The notes: generated by a model not told the origin, from the letters alone. Shown: positions 49,265-62,077, counted from the stretch's first letter. The stretch is DNA of 64,000 nt from Synaphobranchus kaupii (GCA_029718625.1 CM056376.1:24527130-24591129); one strand, 5' to 3'. Made by a program: numbers and translations.

Positions 49265-50599
49265 GTAAGCAGAAGGTATGCTTGTAGGTGGAACGACAGG
49301 TCTGTGGGGACAGAAAACCTGCCTATATAGGCGGACGGCCGTGCAGGAATTGGCGTTAAGGCATTCACTGTCTCCATCAAGTTTCTTTAATCTCTTCCTT
49401 GATATTGTTGATCTTCAAGCCTCCATTGTCTTGCCTGCTTTCTATTACCCTATGATGTCACTGAGCAATTAGCAGATAAGAATTCTACCTAACAAATCTT
49501 CTCAGAAGATGAAATAGCCAGTCCAAATCTTGGGTGAAAAGAGAGTTTTTGCTTTGTATTAATACATATTAAAATGTAAATATCACAAAATGAATGAAGA
49601 AGAAGAAAAAACACACTGCAAAATGTTCCATGTTGGACCAACTCTGATAGAGTGAAATTCCTCCCATCTTTAAGTCATATAAACACTGATACAACTATAT
49701 TAACTGCTGTGCTGTTAATGATGTCTCTATTATATACTGTCAGCAGCTCACTCATTTTAACCAACCAGGGTTGTGTAACGGAGATAAAAGTCTTTCGATT
49801 GGATCACTGATGATTGGATCACTGATGGAACATGGTAGCTCCACCCATTATGGGTTTCAGGAAGTGTCACTCTCCCTTCAATAGAATTGTGCCTTGTTCT
49901 ACAACATTTTTGGTCTCCACATGATAACTACAGAGAAAGGACCTGACTCCTGCCTGGTCACTTTCTGTGTATCATGGAAAAGTAGAGTTGTTGCATATCA
50001 ACGCCCAAGGTCAGGGCATGATAATCCTTTAATAAGTGAGCTAAAGGGAGCTGCCATGTGAGCCAGAGATGCATGGCTTCTTCTAGATGGAAGGAGCGTC
50101 ACTAGCCTTGCCTCTGGAATAAACAAATGGAACTATAGCATGAATTTGATTGACTCCACCATACTCTTGGACACAAATAATGCAGCACACTAACATTAGA
50201 GGTTAGTTCTCACAAGAGGCTAGTCATCAGCATAATATTAACAGATTTGACAGCCCATTTTGGCACTTAAAATAGCAAATATACTGTATAATCAAAGATG
50301 ACAGACTCCAGACTTTACATTGAAAGCTCTGTTCTTGCATCATTGAGCTATTAAGTTCCTCATCAAAACCCCTTAGCTCAACTGTACAGTTCCTGAAGAC
50401 CCCTTAGCCATACCAAGAAGCAGAGCGTGAGTGACATTCCCCCATTTAGTTCTGAATAATCATGTTTCTATTAATTTCTCCTGCAAAATATTGTAAAATT
50501 ATTTAATCAACTAGAATGGCACTCAGAGAGATGCTACACTCGCGCATGTGCTAATCTTGACCCTGAACATAATATGCATGGGGCTAAAATTGTTATCTT
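49265..50599. other. stretch without recognised gene (intron of the candidate gene if it is real)
   Basis: AT-rich. Open frame continuing past 49278 is chance. No repeat recognised. Confidence 0.45.
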
Positions 50600-50785
50600 G
50601 CATCTTGAAGGCGGGCATGGACCAATTTGGAAAAAAATCCAAGATTCAGGTCATTGCCCTACTGTCAACATTTCGACAAAGTTTCATCACAATCGGACTA
50701 GTATTGTTCGAGTTATGAATGATAGGGACACAAAAACAGACAGAGAGGAGTGAAAACAATACCCCCTGCTTGCGCTACGCTACGA
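50600..50785 (+). repeat. dispersed repeat fragment (AAGTTTCATCACAATCGGAC type)
   Basis: AAAGTTTCATCACAATCGGA, then GTTCGAGTTATGAATGATAG, ACAGACAGAGAGG and AACAATACCCCCTGC form a string that recurs in many animal genomes, usually just beside GGGGGTATT motifs. I recognise the string but cannot place it in a transposon superfamily. Confidence 0.5.
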
Positions 50786-51228
50786 GTTTTAAGATTTTAC
50801 CTGTGTGTATGTAATAGTTTAATTTTCTTACATTCAGAGATTTGTGTGTTTATTTTAAATTTCAGACAATGACAGCAAAAGCCATGAAGGACACTGATAG
50901 AAGTTCTATTAATTCTGAGTAGAACACTTTTACTGTACTGACATCTGTCTTTACCAACATATGTTTTTATATAGCCAATAGAAAACAAAATAATAGAACT
51001 ATACTTCATCAGAATGGGACTGGCTTAAAAATTTAAAGTACATGATAGACATCCTGTTCAATTCTACTTTTTATACTTTTCAAAAGTTAAATGTATAGTG
51101 ACAGCACTGAATAAACGGCGACAATCTCTTTTGGTTGAAAGATGCAATGGCCGAGCAACTTTGTAGAGCACAGTTGTTTGGCCGTTTCCAACAGTGGCAG
51201 CCATATTAAAGAGCAATCACATGATGTT
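50786..51228. other. stretch without recognised gene
   Basis: AT-rich. Nothing recognised. Confidence 0.5.
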
Positions 51229-51580
51229 CACAGGAACTGCCACTGCATCACCAGAAGGTACACGAACCATCCCGTCCTTCGGATGAGACGTAAACATTAA
51301 AGATCCCATGACACTTCTCACAGAGTAGGGGTTTCCCCGGTGTCCTGGCTAAACTCCCAACCTGGCTCTTTCAATCTGCTACTTAATCATCCCGCAGTTT
51401 AATTGGCACTCTCCACCTCAGCTGATGTGTGGTGAGCATTCTGGCGCAAAATGGCTGCCGTTGCTTCACCCAGGTGGGTGCTACACATGGTTGAGGTTGA
51501 GGCGAGTTTCCACCTCATCATTGTAAAGCGTTTTGGGTGTGAGAAAGGCGCTATATAAAAGGCATCATCATCAACCAACT
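51229..51580 (+). mobile_element. L2/CR1-like LINE (or tail-sharing SINE) 3' end
   Basis: Blocks GGATGAGACGTAAAC, GTAGGGGTTTCCCCGGTGTC, CCTCAGCTGATGTGTGGTGA, TGGCGCAAAATGGCTGCCGT and the terminal GTAAAGCGTTTTGGGTG with GGCGCTATATAAAA, followed by an (ATC)n tail (about 51562-51574). These make up a familiar teleost LINE 3' untranslated region. No reverse transcriptase remains, so the copy is 5'-truncated. Confidence 0.75.
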
Positions 51581-52971
51581 CATCCGACTGTAGATTCTTT
51601 TGAAACAATCGAGTCAGTTTCTTTTTTCCTTTTTTTTCGTAAATGCTCTCAAAACCAATGCAATTACCACCCAGTGAATTGCACCCAGTATGTAATGTGG
51701 TGTCAGTGTTAAACTGTACAACACCGGTCAGCCAAGATAGTGAGGGTGGTGCTGATCTTTCAATAAAAGGAGAGAAACATCCATTCTTCTGACCTGGCAT
51801 GAAGGTCCTGTGACAGCCAATTTGCCGCTGTCGCCTCAAAAGACAATAAATGTGATGGAATTGTTTGCCGAGTGCATCCAGACCTCATTAACTTATTGGA
51901 ATCAAGACAATGTAGACTTGTTCACATTAAGCTGTAATTACACTGATTCCTGTTCTTTCCTCTCATTTCATTTCGGACATTTAATTAGATTCTCCAGTGC
52001 TGCTGCATGGACTGGTGTGAATTCATAAATTAAAGAAACGCTGGTGAATATCCGTGAGGCTGCGCCTGCACTGAATGTTAAACTAGATCTGTGGGAAAGA
52101 AAATGTACACATACGGACACCTCGGAGATCAACAGAACACAAACTAGCAGCGCTCCCGGCGTTCCCCCGGAATGCTGTATTCATGGTTGACGCTCCTCTC
52201 CCTTTAAGAAGCTGTGGATTTTATACTTGCTGTGCCTTTGTATCCTCCATTCAACCTTGACTCCTTTCATGCAAGACTGCTTGACTGAGCACAGACCAGA
52301 CCAAGCATAAGGTTGTCACTTGGAGTTGTGGACAGAGAGGCCTTGGGGGAAATTCAGAGTGATACTCGCAACCTCCCAAATGGAAACAGGACCCATGTAC
52401 CCATGATCCTCTCTGTTAACGAGTGTTTGGCAATAGCGGATTGCACATCGCACCTCTTTTTTCAGGAATATTGTTTATCTGCAGCCACAAATGTCAGCTG
52501 TATGCATAAGCAAGTTTACTGGCTTACTTGTAATACAGAATGAATAAAGAAAGCGATGCTCCCTGTTTCACTCCTGCTTGGGAATTAGTTGCCGTTTCTG
52601 AATAGTCATAGGAGTTATTAACTCCGCTTCCAGAACGAGATTGTTTGCAATGTGACCTTATGATTCATTTTGAGGTACTCTCTGCAAATCCCTGAATATT
52701 AAGTATGTCGGTGACATCCTAGATAATCCTACGGTTGACCTGATTCTGTGATACTGTTGAGGCTGCTGCAGGGACACAATGGCATATGCCTAATGAAGAC
52801 CTTTCCCTCCTGTCTAATAGATCAAACATACCTCCTTTTGTTTCCATTTTATTTTAAACCTTCTGTCTATGATTTATATGCACATATTATATTTGGATGT
52901 AGTCGGGGCCCTATTCGAACTCTGAAGACTTACACACCTGCTTAAGCATTTGTTTGGCTTAAGTTGCGCAT
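51581..52971. other. stretch without recognised gene
   Basis: No coding exon or repeat recognised. Slightly GC-richer at about 52140-52200. Confidence 0.45.
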
Positions 52972-53177
52972 GTTTCTCCACACGTGGGCATGTGCTTAAC
53001 CTGAACAAATTGACATTTTCCAGTGGGCACAGGGAGAGCCTCCAAATATGAGAGATAAGCAGGTGCACAAGGCGGACCTGAATACCTGCTTATCTCTGAT
53101 ATTTGAAAGCACTTCCTTGTGCGCACTGGAAAATGTCAATTTGTTCAGGTTAAGCACATGCCCACGTGTGGAGAAAC
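52972..53177. repeat. long near-perfect hairpin, about 205 bp
   Basis: The left arm (52972-53035: GTTTCTCCACACGTGGGCAT, then GTGCTTAACCTGAACAAATT) is mirrored on the right (53115-53177: AATTTGTTCAGGTTAAGCAC to CACGTGTGGAGAAAC). The inner parts also pair: AATATGAGAGATAAGCAGGT (53046-53065) with ACCTGCTTATCTCTGATATT, 19 of 20. Only about 20 nt remain as a loop. It is probably a foldback MITE core. No target duplication was found at these ends. Confidence 0.88.
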
Positions 53178-54703
53178 TGGCACTGCAATTGCACCTGCAC
53201 TGTATTCCCGGTATCTCTGAATCCTCTAAACACAGATGAGATTTTAATTATGTAAGATTTTTTATGAAATCACTCGTGAAATGAAGAGGTTTCTGCACAT
53301 TCGGGGGGAAGTCATCACAGCATTGCTTCACTTGGCCCCTGCTCTTTTATGAATACTCAGTTTATGGATTGTTTTGCAGCTCATATTTTCTTTCTATTTG
53401 TGATGAGATTGCATTCTTCCCGCTCTCCCCATGGAAGGCTCGTGTGTTCAAACGAGGGGCAAATTGATCATTTAAATATGGAAGACGTAAACATCATTAG
53501 AAAAGGTGTTCATCTCCCTCATTCCTACATTTTTAATGTGCAAAGGGGTGAAATAGGCTTCACATTATCGCAAATTGAGCTTTAATCTAGAACCGGGTGG
53601 CCTCTTTGAAAAATTGCAGCAGGCTACGTCATTGATGGGGTGGGGACATTCAGTTCCATAACGTGACAAAATGTGACAGATTTATTAAACACACACGATA
53701 CTACTTACAGTACTAAATGTAACAGTAGTAGTACTACAACCATTTCAAATTTGGCACACCCCAGGATTAGAGCTCTCACAACCAAAGGCATAGATAACAA
53801 GACGGCAATCTTTTTAGAATCCCCATTCACTTTTAATGGCCAATTTTGTCACAGCCCATATAATATAAAGTCTTTATCAATCCCTATGTCATTTGCAAGC
53901 ATTGGATTGCAATTCATGCCCCCCTATACATTAACTTTTTTCAGCCTTCACCAGGTGATTTGTGGCAGGACCAGAATCTGAATTGAAATATATTTTTCTG
54001 GCCTACATGAACTGTATATTTTCTGTTCTTGCTAGGTTTTAAAACAGAAGTGTGTCACCCATATTAAATTGTCAATGAAACACCACCCTTCAACTGCTGG
54101 GTGCTGATTAGCTAGGTTCTGTAAAAAGGGAAATTCGTTACTAAGATGCTGGGGTTTTGTTTGTTTATGTTGAGCAGGCTTGGTCATGTACCCTAACATA
54201 AGTAATTTCTAAAAATGTATATGCCTCCCAAAAAATTCACTGCTCCCCTGTTGCTATAGCTGCTTTAAACAATGTTTAACATTTTCGTCACCTGGTAGCT
54301 GAGCATGTGCAGTAAAGCTACTAGCACTGTGGAAAAATACCACGTACATGGTTATGGGATCGATGGAGACTTGAAGCATGACTTCCATTCAACTTCCATT
54401 CTTTGGCGCAACTTTTATGTATATTGTAAAAGGAGTACTGATCTAGATGAGTTTTTAAGCTTGGTGTTTGTCGTGTTCTGTAACATTAGGTGCCTAGATG
54501 CGTTTTTAAGCGTTGTGCTTGTCGTGTTCTGTAACATTAGTCGTGATGTTGTTTGTTAGCCTCCACTGAATTTTGAGCCTGTTGTTTGTTAGCCTTCTGA
54601 ATATTTCAGAACGGTGCCCTGCCCTTTCACCTTTCACTAGTCCCCAAACTAGCTTTGCATTTATCCTAATCAGTTCAGGGCCTATACTTAATCGACATTG
54701 TCC
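53178..54703. other. stretch without recognised gene
   Basis: AT-rich. A short direct duplication at about 54456-54491 and 54504-54541 (TTTTTAAGC, then GTCGTGTTCTGTAACATTAG) is the only repeat seen. Confidence 0.5.
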
Positions 54704-54707
54704 TTAA

Positions 54708-55305
54708 AGGTTGTATCAGCGATTTTTGGTGGAAACATAAATGATCACATTCATCTGATTTTTCCTCACGATCCGCTAGCTGCCCGCCCCATAAGCAGGC
54801 CGTCAAAAAACCGCGTCTCTGTAGGCAGCCTATGCTCCGAGATCGTACACAAAAACAATGGTACTACCAACTACTCAAAACCAAAATAAACAGTATTCCA
54901 ACCAATCACAATGATCTGCACAAACGTGACGTCACTTCTGAAGCGAAATCCCAAACAAACATACTTATGAATAATTATGTTATGTTTTAAAAAATAGTGT
55001 TCAAGCATCCAGAATTATAACCACGTTAATAACGTTTGTAAGAAACCAAACCGTTTGTAAATCCGTCAAGATTTCAGCGAGATAAGAGTATTAGCGTTTG
55101 TGCAGATCATTGTGATTGGTTGGAATACTGTTTATTTTGGTTTTGAGTGGTTGGTAGTACCATTTGTTTTTGTGTACGATCTCGGAGCATAGGCTGCCTA
55201 CAGAGACGCGGTTTTTTGACGGCCTGCTTATGGGGCGGGCAGCTAGCGGATCGTGAGGAAAAAAAAAATCATTTATGTTTCCACCCAAAATCGCTGATAC
55301 AACCT
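54708..55305. mobile_element. TTAA-flanked palindromic MITE, 598 bp (Kolobok/piggyBac-like duplication)
   Basis: It begins AGGTTGTATCAGCGATTTTT and ends with the complement; TTAA flanks both sides (54704-54707 and 55306-55309). The arms are about 230 bp and nearly identical in inverted orientation, enclosing a spacer of about 140 bp with a TGACGTCA-like CRE at about 54928-54935. TTAA duplications are made by piggyBac and Kolobok transposases; the termini do not start with piggyBac's CCC, so Kolobok is the better guess. Matching open frames on the two strands (near 54698 and 55336) are translations of the two arms. Confidence 0.88.
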
Positions 55306-55309
55306 TTAA

Positions 55310-57479
55310 CGTTGAGTTACAGGTAAATGCAAGCATTACACGTTTCCTTCTCAGACTAAGTTTGTTTTACTGATTGCCGAACCCATCTAATTGCGTTTGT
55401 GATGAAAATTATTCTTGCTTTTAATTGTTTGTCAGAGTTATGGACAAATGTTGATGGAATCCCAGCCAGGCTTGAAACCTCATTAAGTCTGTCTTATTTT
55501 GGAACCTATATACTACATTGGGGATTTGTTTCATAGCATTTGCACAATAAAACACATTATTTGAAATTCATAGCATAGAAAATGAAACTCGGGATGGGGT
55601 GGGGGGAATAAAGATTAACAAGGATAAGGAGAATATACTGCGCTGGAGACAAGGAACACTCAATGATTCTACACCCAGGATCATGGTTTTCATAAACCTG
55701 GGCACATTTCACCAAAATTTCACAATAGCTGGCATTTTATACACCTCTGCTAATCGGACAATCCATACTTCATAGCCAGTGGAGAGTTCTCATGTCCTCT
55801 TCAGTATACTTGGATATAATTATAATTGGATGCTGTCATGATTTTATAACTGAGTAGAGCAAAAGTCACATTTACATACCAGCCAATCTGGCTTATAGGC
55901 ATCCTAGCAGAAAAAAATTTAATCAATACTTTAATAAACCAACTGTAACAAGGGAGACGTACAGTATATACTGACTGTGCCTCTAAAATGTTTACCTGTT
56001 TCATATGTATTTTTAACACTTGCACCTTAAAAAAATTGTGGCTTTAGGATTCTTGATCCAAATTCTGCACTTTCTCCTATTGGTAAATATGTTTCATAAT
56101 AGACATGCACTGTACATACAAAAGACCGATTTGTCCCTCACGATATTCTACGTTGGATAAGTAGGTGCATGAATATGTATCACAGGAAAATAAGCGGGAA
56201 ATGTGGGATCGGTGGGGTCCAGGATTCCGTCTCGCACTTCGCTCAAGCAGAAAAACTGGCGTGTAAACTCCACGAAGAGCTTGGTTCCCTCGGTAGCTGT
56301 TAGCTTGAGCTACAGTTCACGCATGTTCACATTTCTTTGGGGAAATGTCAAGGAAATATCAGAGAAATGTCAGGCCAGCGTGAAGTTCGTCAGACTCGAC
56401 ATTTCCCTAAACATCAAGGCTCAAGCTAAAATCTTCAATTGAAACAGGAATAAATGTGTGCGTGTAGAAGACAATTATTCATTTATATATTTTTTGGAGA
56501 TGCTGAAGTAGTCACAAGAGTTGTATATTTGTATTATTATCTTGTTAATGTATCCATTTGGAGGTGTGTATGCGTGTGTGTGTGTGTGTGTGTGCGTGTA
56601 CACAATCCAAAATAACACTGCTGACTATGATATTGTCAGACTGTACTTTTGAGGATTTATCTACTTTAATTGTATTACGCTATACAATACCAATATGTTT
56701 ACTCTATCTTAGTTATAATACAGTATTGTGACAAAAATAATATTTTGAACAATTCCAGTTCTATAATGAGTGCTGGAAAGCACTAAGGCTCAGCCATGAA
56801 GCAGTGAAGCAAGACTGCAGGTTGTGACACAAGTCTCACAAAGACATAACATTGCATTGCAACGTGTCTTACATTGCCGTCACTTACTGTACATCTGTCG
56901 GTCACAGATGGCCAGGGGCAAAGGCACATTGCTAAAAGCAACCAGTTGATATCTGAATACATCTCTTCATTAAGTCCCTCTCATTCCAGATTATTTGGGT
57001 TCCAACTAGCCCTCCACAGGAATTAAAGCCGATTATATCTGGGCTCAAAAGGGGAATGAGCAAGGTTTACGTTCTTTGGTCATTTTAATCTCTTAAAAAC
57101 ACCTTTCTGGCATTGTGACTGGTGGCCTCACCTTCCAGGTTCAACGTCGAGCACAGTCTCCCCTGAAGCGAGGGGTTGGATATTCTCCATAGTGACTTTA
57201 CCTGTATGCTGATGCTGGGTCAGAATTGTTGGGCTTGTGACACAGTAAATTAGGCTCATTTACAACACAGTAATTGTGTGTCAATGGTGATCCTTGATTT
57301 AAAATATTTGTTTAATTTTAATGCAGCATTCGGTTCCTTTACAATACAGGCTTTGACATTGTGCTCTTTCCTCATGATATTTTATAGGCTAAATTTGTAT
57401 TGCTGCAATAAATAGTACACTCAAATGACTCTACAGCCTGAGGTTCATCTCAAATGTATATATTTGGTTCTTTGCAGGC
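55310..57479. other. stretch without recognised gene
   Basis: AT-rich with a short GT run (about 56574-56597). No exon or element recognised. Confidence 0.5.
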
Positions 57480-57487
57480 CTGGTTTC

Positions 57488-57681
57488 CAGAGGTGTAAAA
57501 TCCAGGGGTCATAAAGTAAAAGTCCTGCCATGTGTTTCTTCCACCCATGAACTCAACCAGCTGATTTCACTAATTAGGTCTACCTCCTGTCTGAAAAATT
57601 GTGCTAATTAGCAAATCTAGGTGATTGGAACCAAATACTGGGCAGGACTTTTACTTTCTGAACCCGGATTTTACACCTCTG
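57488..57681. mobile_element. hAT-type MITE, 194 bp with perfect 8-bp target duplication
   Basis: The terminal inverted repeats CAGAGGTGTAAAATCC (left) and complement (right) are flanked by CTGGTTTC at 57480-57487 and 57682-57689. The next block (AAAGTAAAAGTCCTGCC) is also inverted at the right. CAGAGGTG termini plus an 8-bp duplication are typical of Charlie/Ac-like hAT elements. No coding capacity. Confidence 0.93.
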
Positions 57682-57689
57682 CTGGTTTC

Positions 57690-58374
57690 AGTAAACTTTT
57701 AAAATGACTCCAACTGATTATATACAGAAGTCAGTGCTGAAGTAAGTTATGCTGAAGTCAACCCCCCCCACATACAGTAACTGTAAATAATTACTTTTTA
57801 ACATGTTTTGTAGAACTTGTTAATGTCAATCTTTAAACTTTAAATCCGAAAAAATCTCCCTGCATCCTCTCTGGAGCTTGCCCCTGCTCCTGCTCACTTA
57901 GATCATTTACATTGCCTGATGCAGAATGTAAACTGTAATACAAAGCAGGGCTTTTTGGTCCTATGGCAGGGTGAAGCAGAGCAGGAATAACCGGGTGATA
58001 CACACAGTCTGAAGTGTTTATGGTCATTAAAGTCAAGTAAACAGACACATAATTGAATTATGCTTTAATGGATATGTTTTTTTTTGTCTCCTTGTAATCC
58101 ATCATTTCAGTTATGTGTATTTAGTACACTAGTACAGCATTGCACGCCAGCTTATGAGGTGAGTCATACCATGCGCTAAAGTCGTAATCGTGGCACCTTG
58201 GCAATCGGCGCCAGTGGGTTGGTGGCCCTGCCAAAGGGTGGGATGGTAAATCAAGCTGCTTCACAGCACGGCGCTCCCAATAATCTCGCTAAACCACCCA
58301 GGCTAGGGTATGGAATAAAAGACAGAATAGACACTTTCCAATCGACTGAACAGAGTGCCATCCATAATCAGCTT

Positions 58375-58376
<2 letters not shown>
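57690..58376. other. stretch without recognised gene
   Basis: AT-rich with a poly-T run (about 58076-58085). No exon recognised. Confidence 0.5.

Positions 58377-58428
<52 letters not shown>
58377..58428. repeat. (CA)n microsatellite, about 25 units
   Basis: Uninterrupted CA from 58379 to 58428. Confidence 0.97.
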
Positions 58429-58429
<1 letters not shown>

Positions 58430-59004
58430 CCGTCACTATTTACAGCTGTGGATAAGGAATGGCACTAAAAACAGTCCACAGCTAAGCAACAGCTTTTGTA
58501 ATTTGTATTTTGCAAAATGCAAAAAAAAAAAAAAACACGGTTGGACAGCAAATGCAATTAAGTTCCTGTGAAGATTTTATTATAATCACAGAGACATCGA
58601 ATGACTAAAAATACCAGCCTTAGCATAGCTGAGGAATTCCCTTGATCTGAAAAGCTGTTGGGTTCTCCGTTTGATGTGTAGTAGTTTTATCATGTCATTG
58701 TGTGAGACTGGAAATGTAATAGAATCTTTGGCTTACTTTCCTCAGGCCAAACCCCCCTCCCCAATACCTGCAGCAGAAGCATCCAGAAAAGGAAGAAAGG
58801 CTTGGCGTCTCTCAAGCGGAGCTCCGTTTCAGGATTGGGGGATGTAATCCTTCTTGTTTGGTTGCGCAACTATTAATTTTCTTGAGACTTGTGCGGTAAA
58901 ATAACTCAAAGCCTCTTAGTATGCAAAGCTAAAGCTATATGAATATGAATTTTCAACTCTTAAGCTGATTTGCATCTTAGAACTGCCAAATAGCATGATG
59001 CTTG

Positions 59005-59046
<42 letters not shown>

Positions 59047-61904
59047 CACACACACACACATACACACATATATATAAAGAGCATAATTAATAAATATAAA
59101 GAACTTCCTTGAACACCTCAGAAGAAAGCAGAGCCTGCTATTAGGACTGTGGGCACCTGAGAAGGAAGTCAAGTTTGTGCACAGAATCAAGGAATGTCCA
59201 TCTGTCCAGTTGACATGAGGCTGGGGGGTGGGGGCGTTTCTTAGCTTATGTGAGGTTCAATGAACTGGCATGAACTGAACAGTACATCTACAGTATATGA
59301 GATTAATTAGTGCTGTGTATGTTCAGACATCACATCGGGATTCTGGAGTTACAATAAATTGTTATGTTTGCATAGGCTATACTATGAGATGTTTACTTTT
59401 ATCTAATGTTGCTGATTACATATTAATTTGTGTCTCAACGCAAACCACAATGTCAGGTTCATTGCATAGCCTGCTGTACATGCAAGTACTTGTACTTGAA
59501 GCTTACAAGCTATTTTGCAGTTTTAAATGGGTTGACCATGACCAATTTTAATGTTCCTTTCCATTTATTATAAAGCACTAATCCATAATGACATTTATTC
59601 TTTATATCGAACAAAAGCACCATTTATTCATGAAATATAAGCTAATAAGCATTATAGTTAAGCACGTGAGCATAATATGACGCTGACTCTTGATTGAGAA
59701 GGGCGTTCTATTTGCCTAATACCTGTTGCCTCGATTCCTCCGTCCTCATATCCGATCCTTGCCTCCTTTCCTCAAGTCCTCCATTGGACGGAGCTAAGGG
59801 GTGAGGAAAGGACACAAGGAAGGGATGCACGGAGTGAAAATAAGCAATTGGAATGAACCCCATGTGTAACATCTGTGATTGGCTACGGGACTATTTGTGG
59901 GCTCAGCATCAGTGAAAGTTATGATAGGGCTACCTCATCAATAGTCGACAGTCATTTGATGACGGAGAAGCAGATAAGCTATCCTAATTTTCTTCACGTC
60001 TCTTCATTCTCTCCTTTCCTCCACATACTTCCAGGTAGGAGACAAGGTGGTAGTGGGGAGAGGAGGAAAGGAGGTGAGGAGTGAGGGGAATTGGGACGTA
60101 CCCAGTATGATGCTAAGGTATAGGTAGTGAAGCCATTTTTGCACCTGTGGAAAAACGTATGATTATATAGAACATTGTGATCATATTCTCTAAGAGGTCC
60201 TGCTTACATTAAGCAACTATTAAATGGTATTTATTTTTTTCAATGGTTATTCTTAAGTACTACGTGAGGTTAATGTATACAACCACAAACTTGTGTTCAA
60301 GGGCACATTACATTCATTGTAGGGTTCAACTGAGTTTGGGCTTAGCAATAGCATTAAGGCTAATAGCATAATATTGAATTACATTAACGGCTAACATGAT
60401 GTGCTAATTATAATGCAATTGCACTGCGCAATACCAGCATAAAAGCTTCTTTTCTGAATACATCACACCCTCTTTGCTTTGCAAACTCTTAGCATAAATC
60501 GAAGCTGTAAAAACCGATAAACAGTTTCATAGCCAGGTTCTATGTTCCTTGTAATCACACCGGTTTTAGCAATTATATTTTATGATAATTGGGAAATCAA
60601 CATTAATGCTGGCAGATTGGCTTAGAGGATTGCCTACAGTGCCATAGATTATGTCAAAATGAATTGAACTAGCAAACCTTTAAAATGAGAAATTACAGAT
60701 TTTTATTTTTATTTCGTTTTTTTGTAACAGATAACACACCTTTCAAGAAATATAACCAGAGGCTGCAACAGCGGTGCATAATTCAAAAAAATTGCACACG
60801 ACAACAACCTTGTTGACATTCTCATGTTCAAGTTCAGATTTAGCCATTTTCACTCCTGATAATGACATCCAAATAAATGTTTTAACGATGTGCATTATTT
60901 ACAGGCCTTTAAAAAATATGCCTGCTATGGGGCGTTTTTTTTTTTTTTTTTTGGATTCCCAAACATCTGGTCCATCTGCACAAATCCAGACTGGAGTCCA
61001 AATCAGAAGGATGAGGGCCGAGTGGCTTCTCTGTGGGGTGCAATAATGGCGACATTCTGTAGCCCTCCAGCCAGCCAAAGTACCCCTGGTTGTCAGTAAC
61101 AAAACAATGAATGATACACGGGCCGAGGCTCTGACAGAAGGCTTGCTGCATTGTCCCCATCGCACGTTCTACATTCCAACCAGACGTGTCGCGAAACGCG
61201 CCGCGCGCCGAAGGGAGCCGTTTGTCACGTAGCGGGTCGAGATGCCCGTGCGGAGCGGGACGCGAATGGATCGGTTCTTAACAGCCGTCGTCTGTAAGGG
61301 GGGGTCCTGGAGCAGTTTAGCTGTGAGGTCAGGGTCGCCAGATGTCCCGGTTTTGTATTTTTTGCATTCGTATTTTCCCGTACATTGGATGTTTCCCCTA
61401 GAATATTTCTCAAAGCATCCCAAAGATTTTTTATAATTTTTTTTTAAGTCTGCATAGTTGCCAACCTCTTTTAAAGTCCCCTACATTGGTGACAAGCCTT
61501 AGCAACCCAGCCTGACATGGGTGATGGAGGGACGGGCATTAGAATTAGTATTGAGAGCATGTGAGGGCGTATCTACCAGAGCCCAGTCCGCATCCTCCAT
61601 AAATCCACTTCCGCCTTTAATTACTGATCCATTTTCTTGGGCGGTACTGGGATGCAGGGATGGAGACACCATTAGAAAGGTCAGCGAGAGCCTACTGGAT
61701 TCACAGGGAGAGACTAATGAATACCAGCAATTAGAGTGCCGATCCTTGCATTATTTATTCGGGCGGAGATGCGGGGATCAATAGAAATGTAATGTGGAGC
61801 TTAATTACTCCACACTCAGTGGGTTTCTTTCATGGGCTCAATATAGCAGACTCTAGTTTTTTGTGGCCAGACCCCCTCCGTTCAGTGTGTGCATGTGCGG
61901 AAGG
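58429..61904. other. stretch without recognised gene
   Basis: Contains a poly-A run (about 58520-58534), a CA microsatellite (about 59008-59068, then a short TA run), purine/pyrimidine-rich blocks that are roughly inverted (CCTCCTTTCCTC at about 59761-59773 and GAGGAAAGGAGG at about 60063-60074), and poly-T (about 60938-60952). A CpG-richer patch lies at about 61180-61270. The part at about 61560-61800 is complex with TTTAATTACTGATCC-like motifs and could be conserved regulatory DNA. No coding exon recognised. Confidence 0.45.
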
Positions 61905-62045
61905 GTGTGTGTGTGTGTGTGTTTGTGCTTGTGCATGTGTCAATGTAATCAGTGTATCTGTGTGCTTGTGTTTATGTCTGTGTGTTTTCGTGCATGTGTG
62001 TTGTGTCTGCGTATTTGTGTATGTGCTTGTGTTTTTGTGTGTTTT
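61905..62045. repeat. interrupted TG-rich tract
   Basis: GT units interspersed with CT, AT and TT. The open frames through it are Cys/Val/Leu-rich simple-repeat translation. Confidence 0.85.
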
Positions 62046-62077
62046 GCACTGTCATTCGTCCATCGGAGTTTGAGTGA

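Noticed and set aside
52874..53239. Repeated NVNLFRLSTCPRVEK peptide in two frames
   Set aside because: Produced by the inverted arms of the 205-bp hairpin.
54698..55336. Two matching ~63-81-codon frames on opposite strands sharing a VVSAI-GGNIND sequence
   Set aside because: They are the two arms of the TTAA-flanked palindromic MITE read in the same phase, not a protein family.
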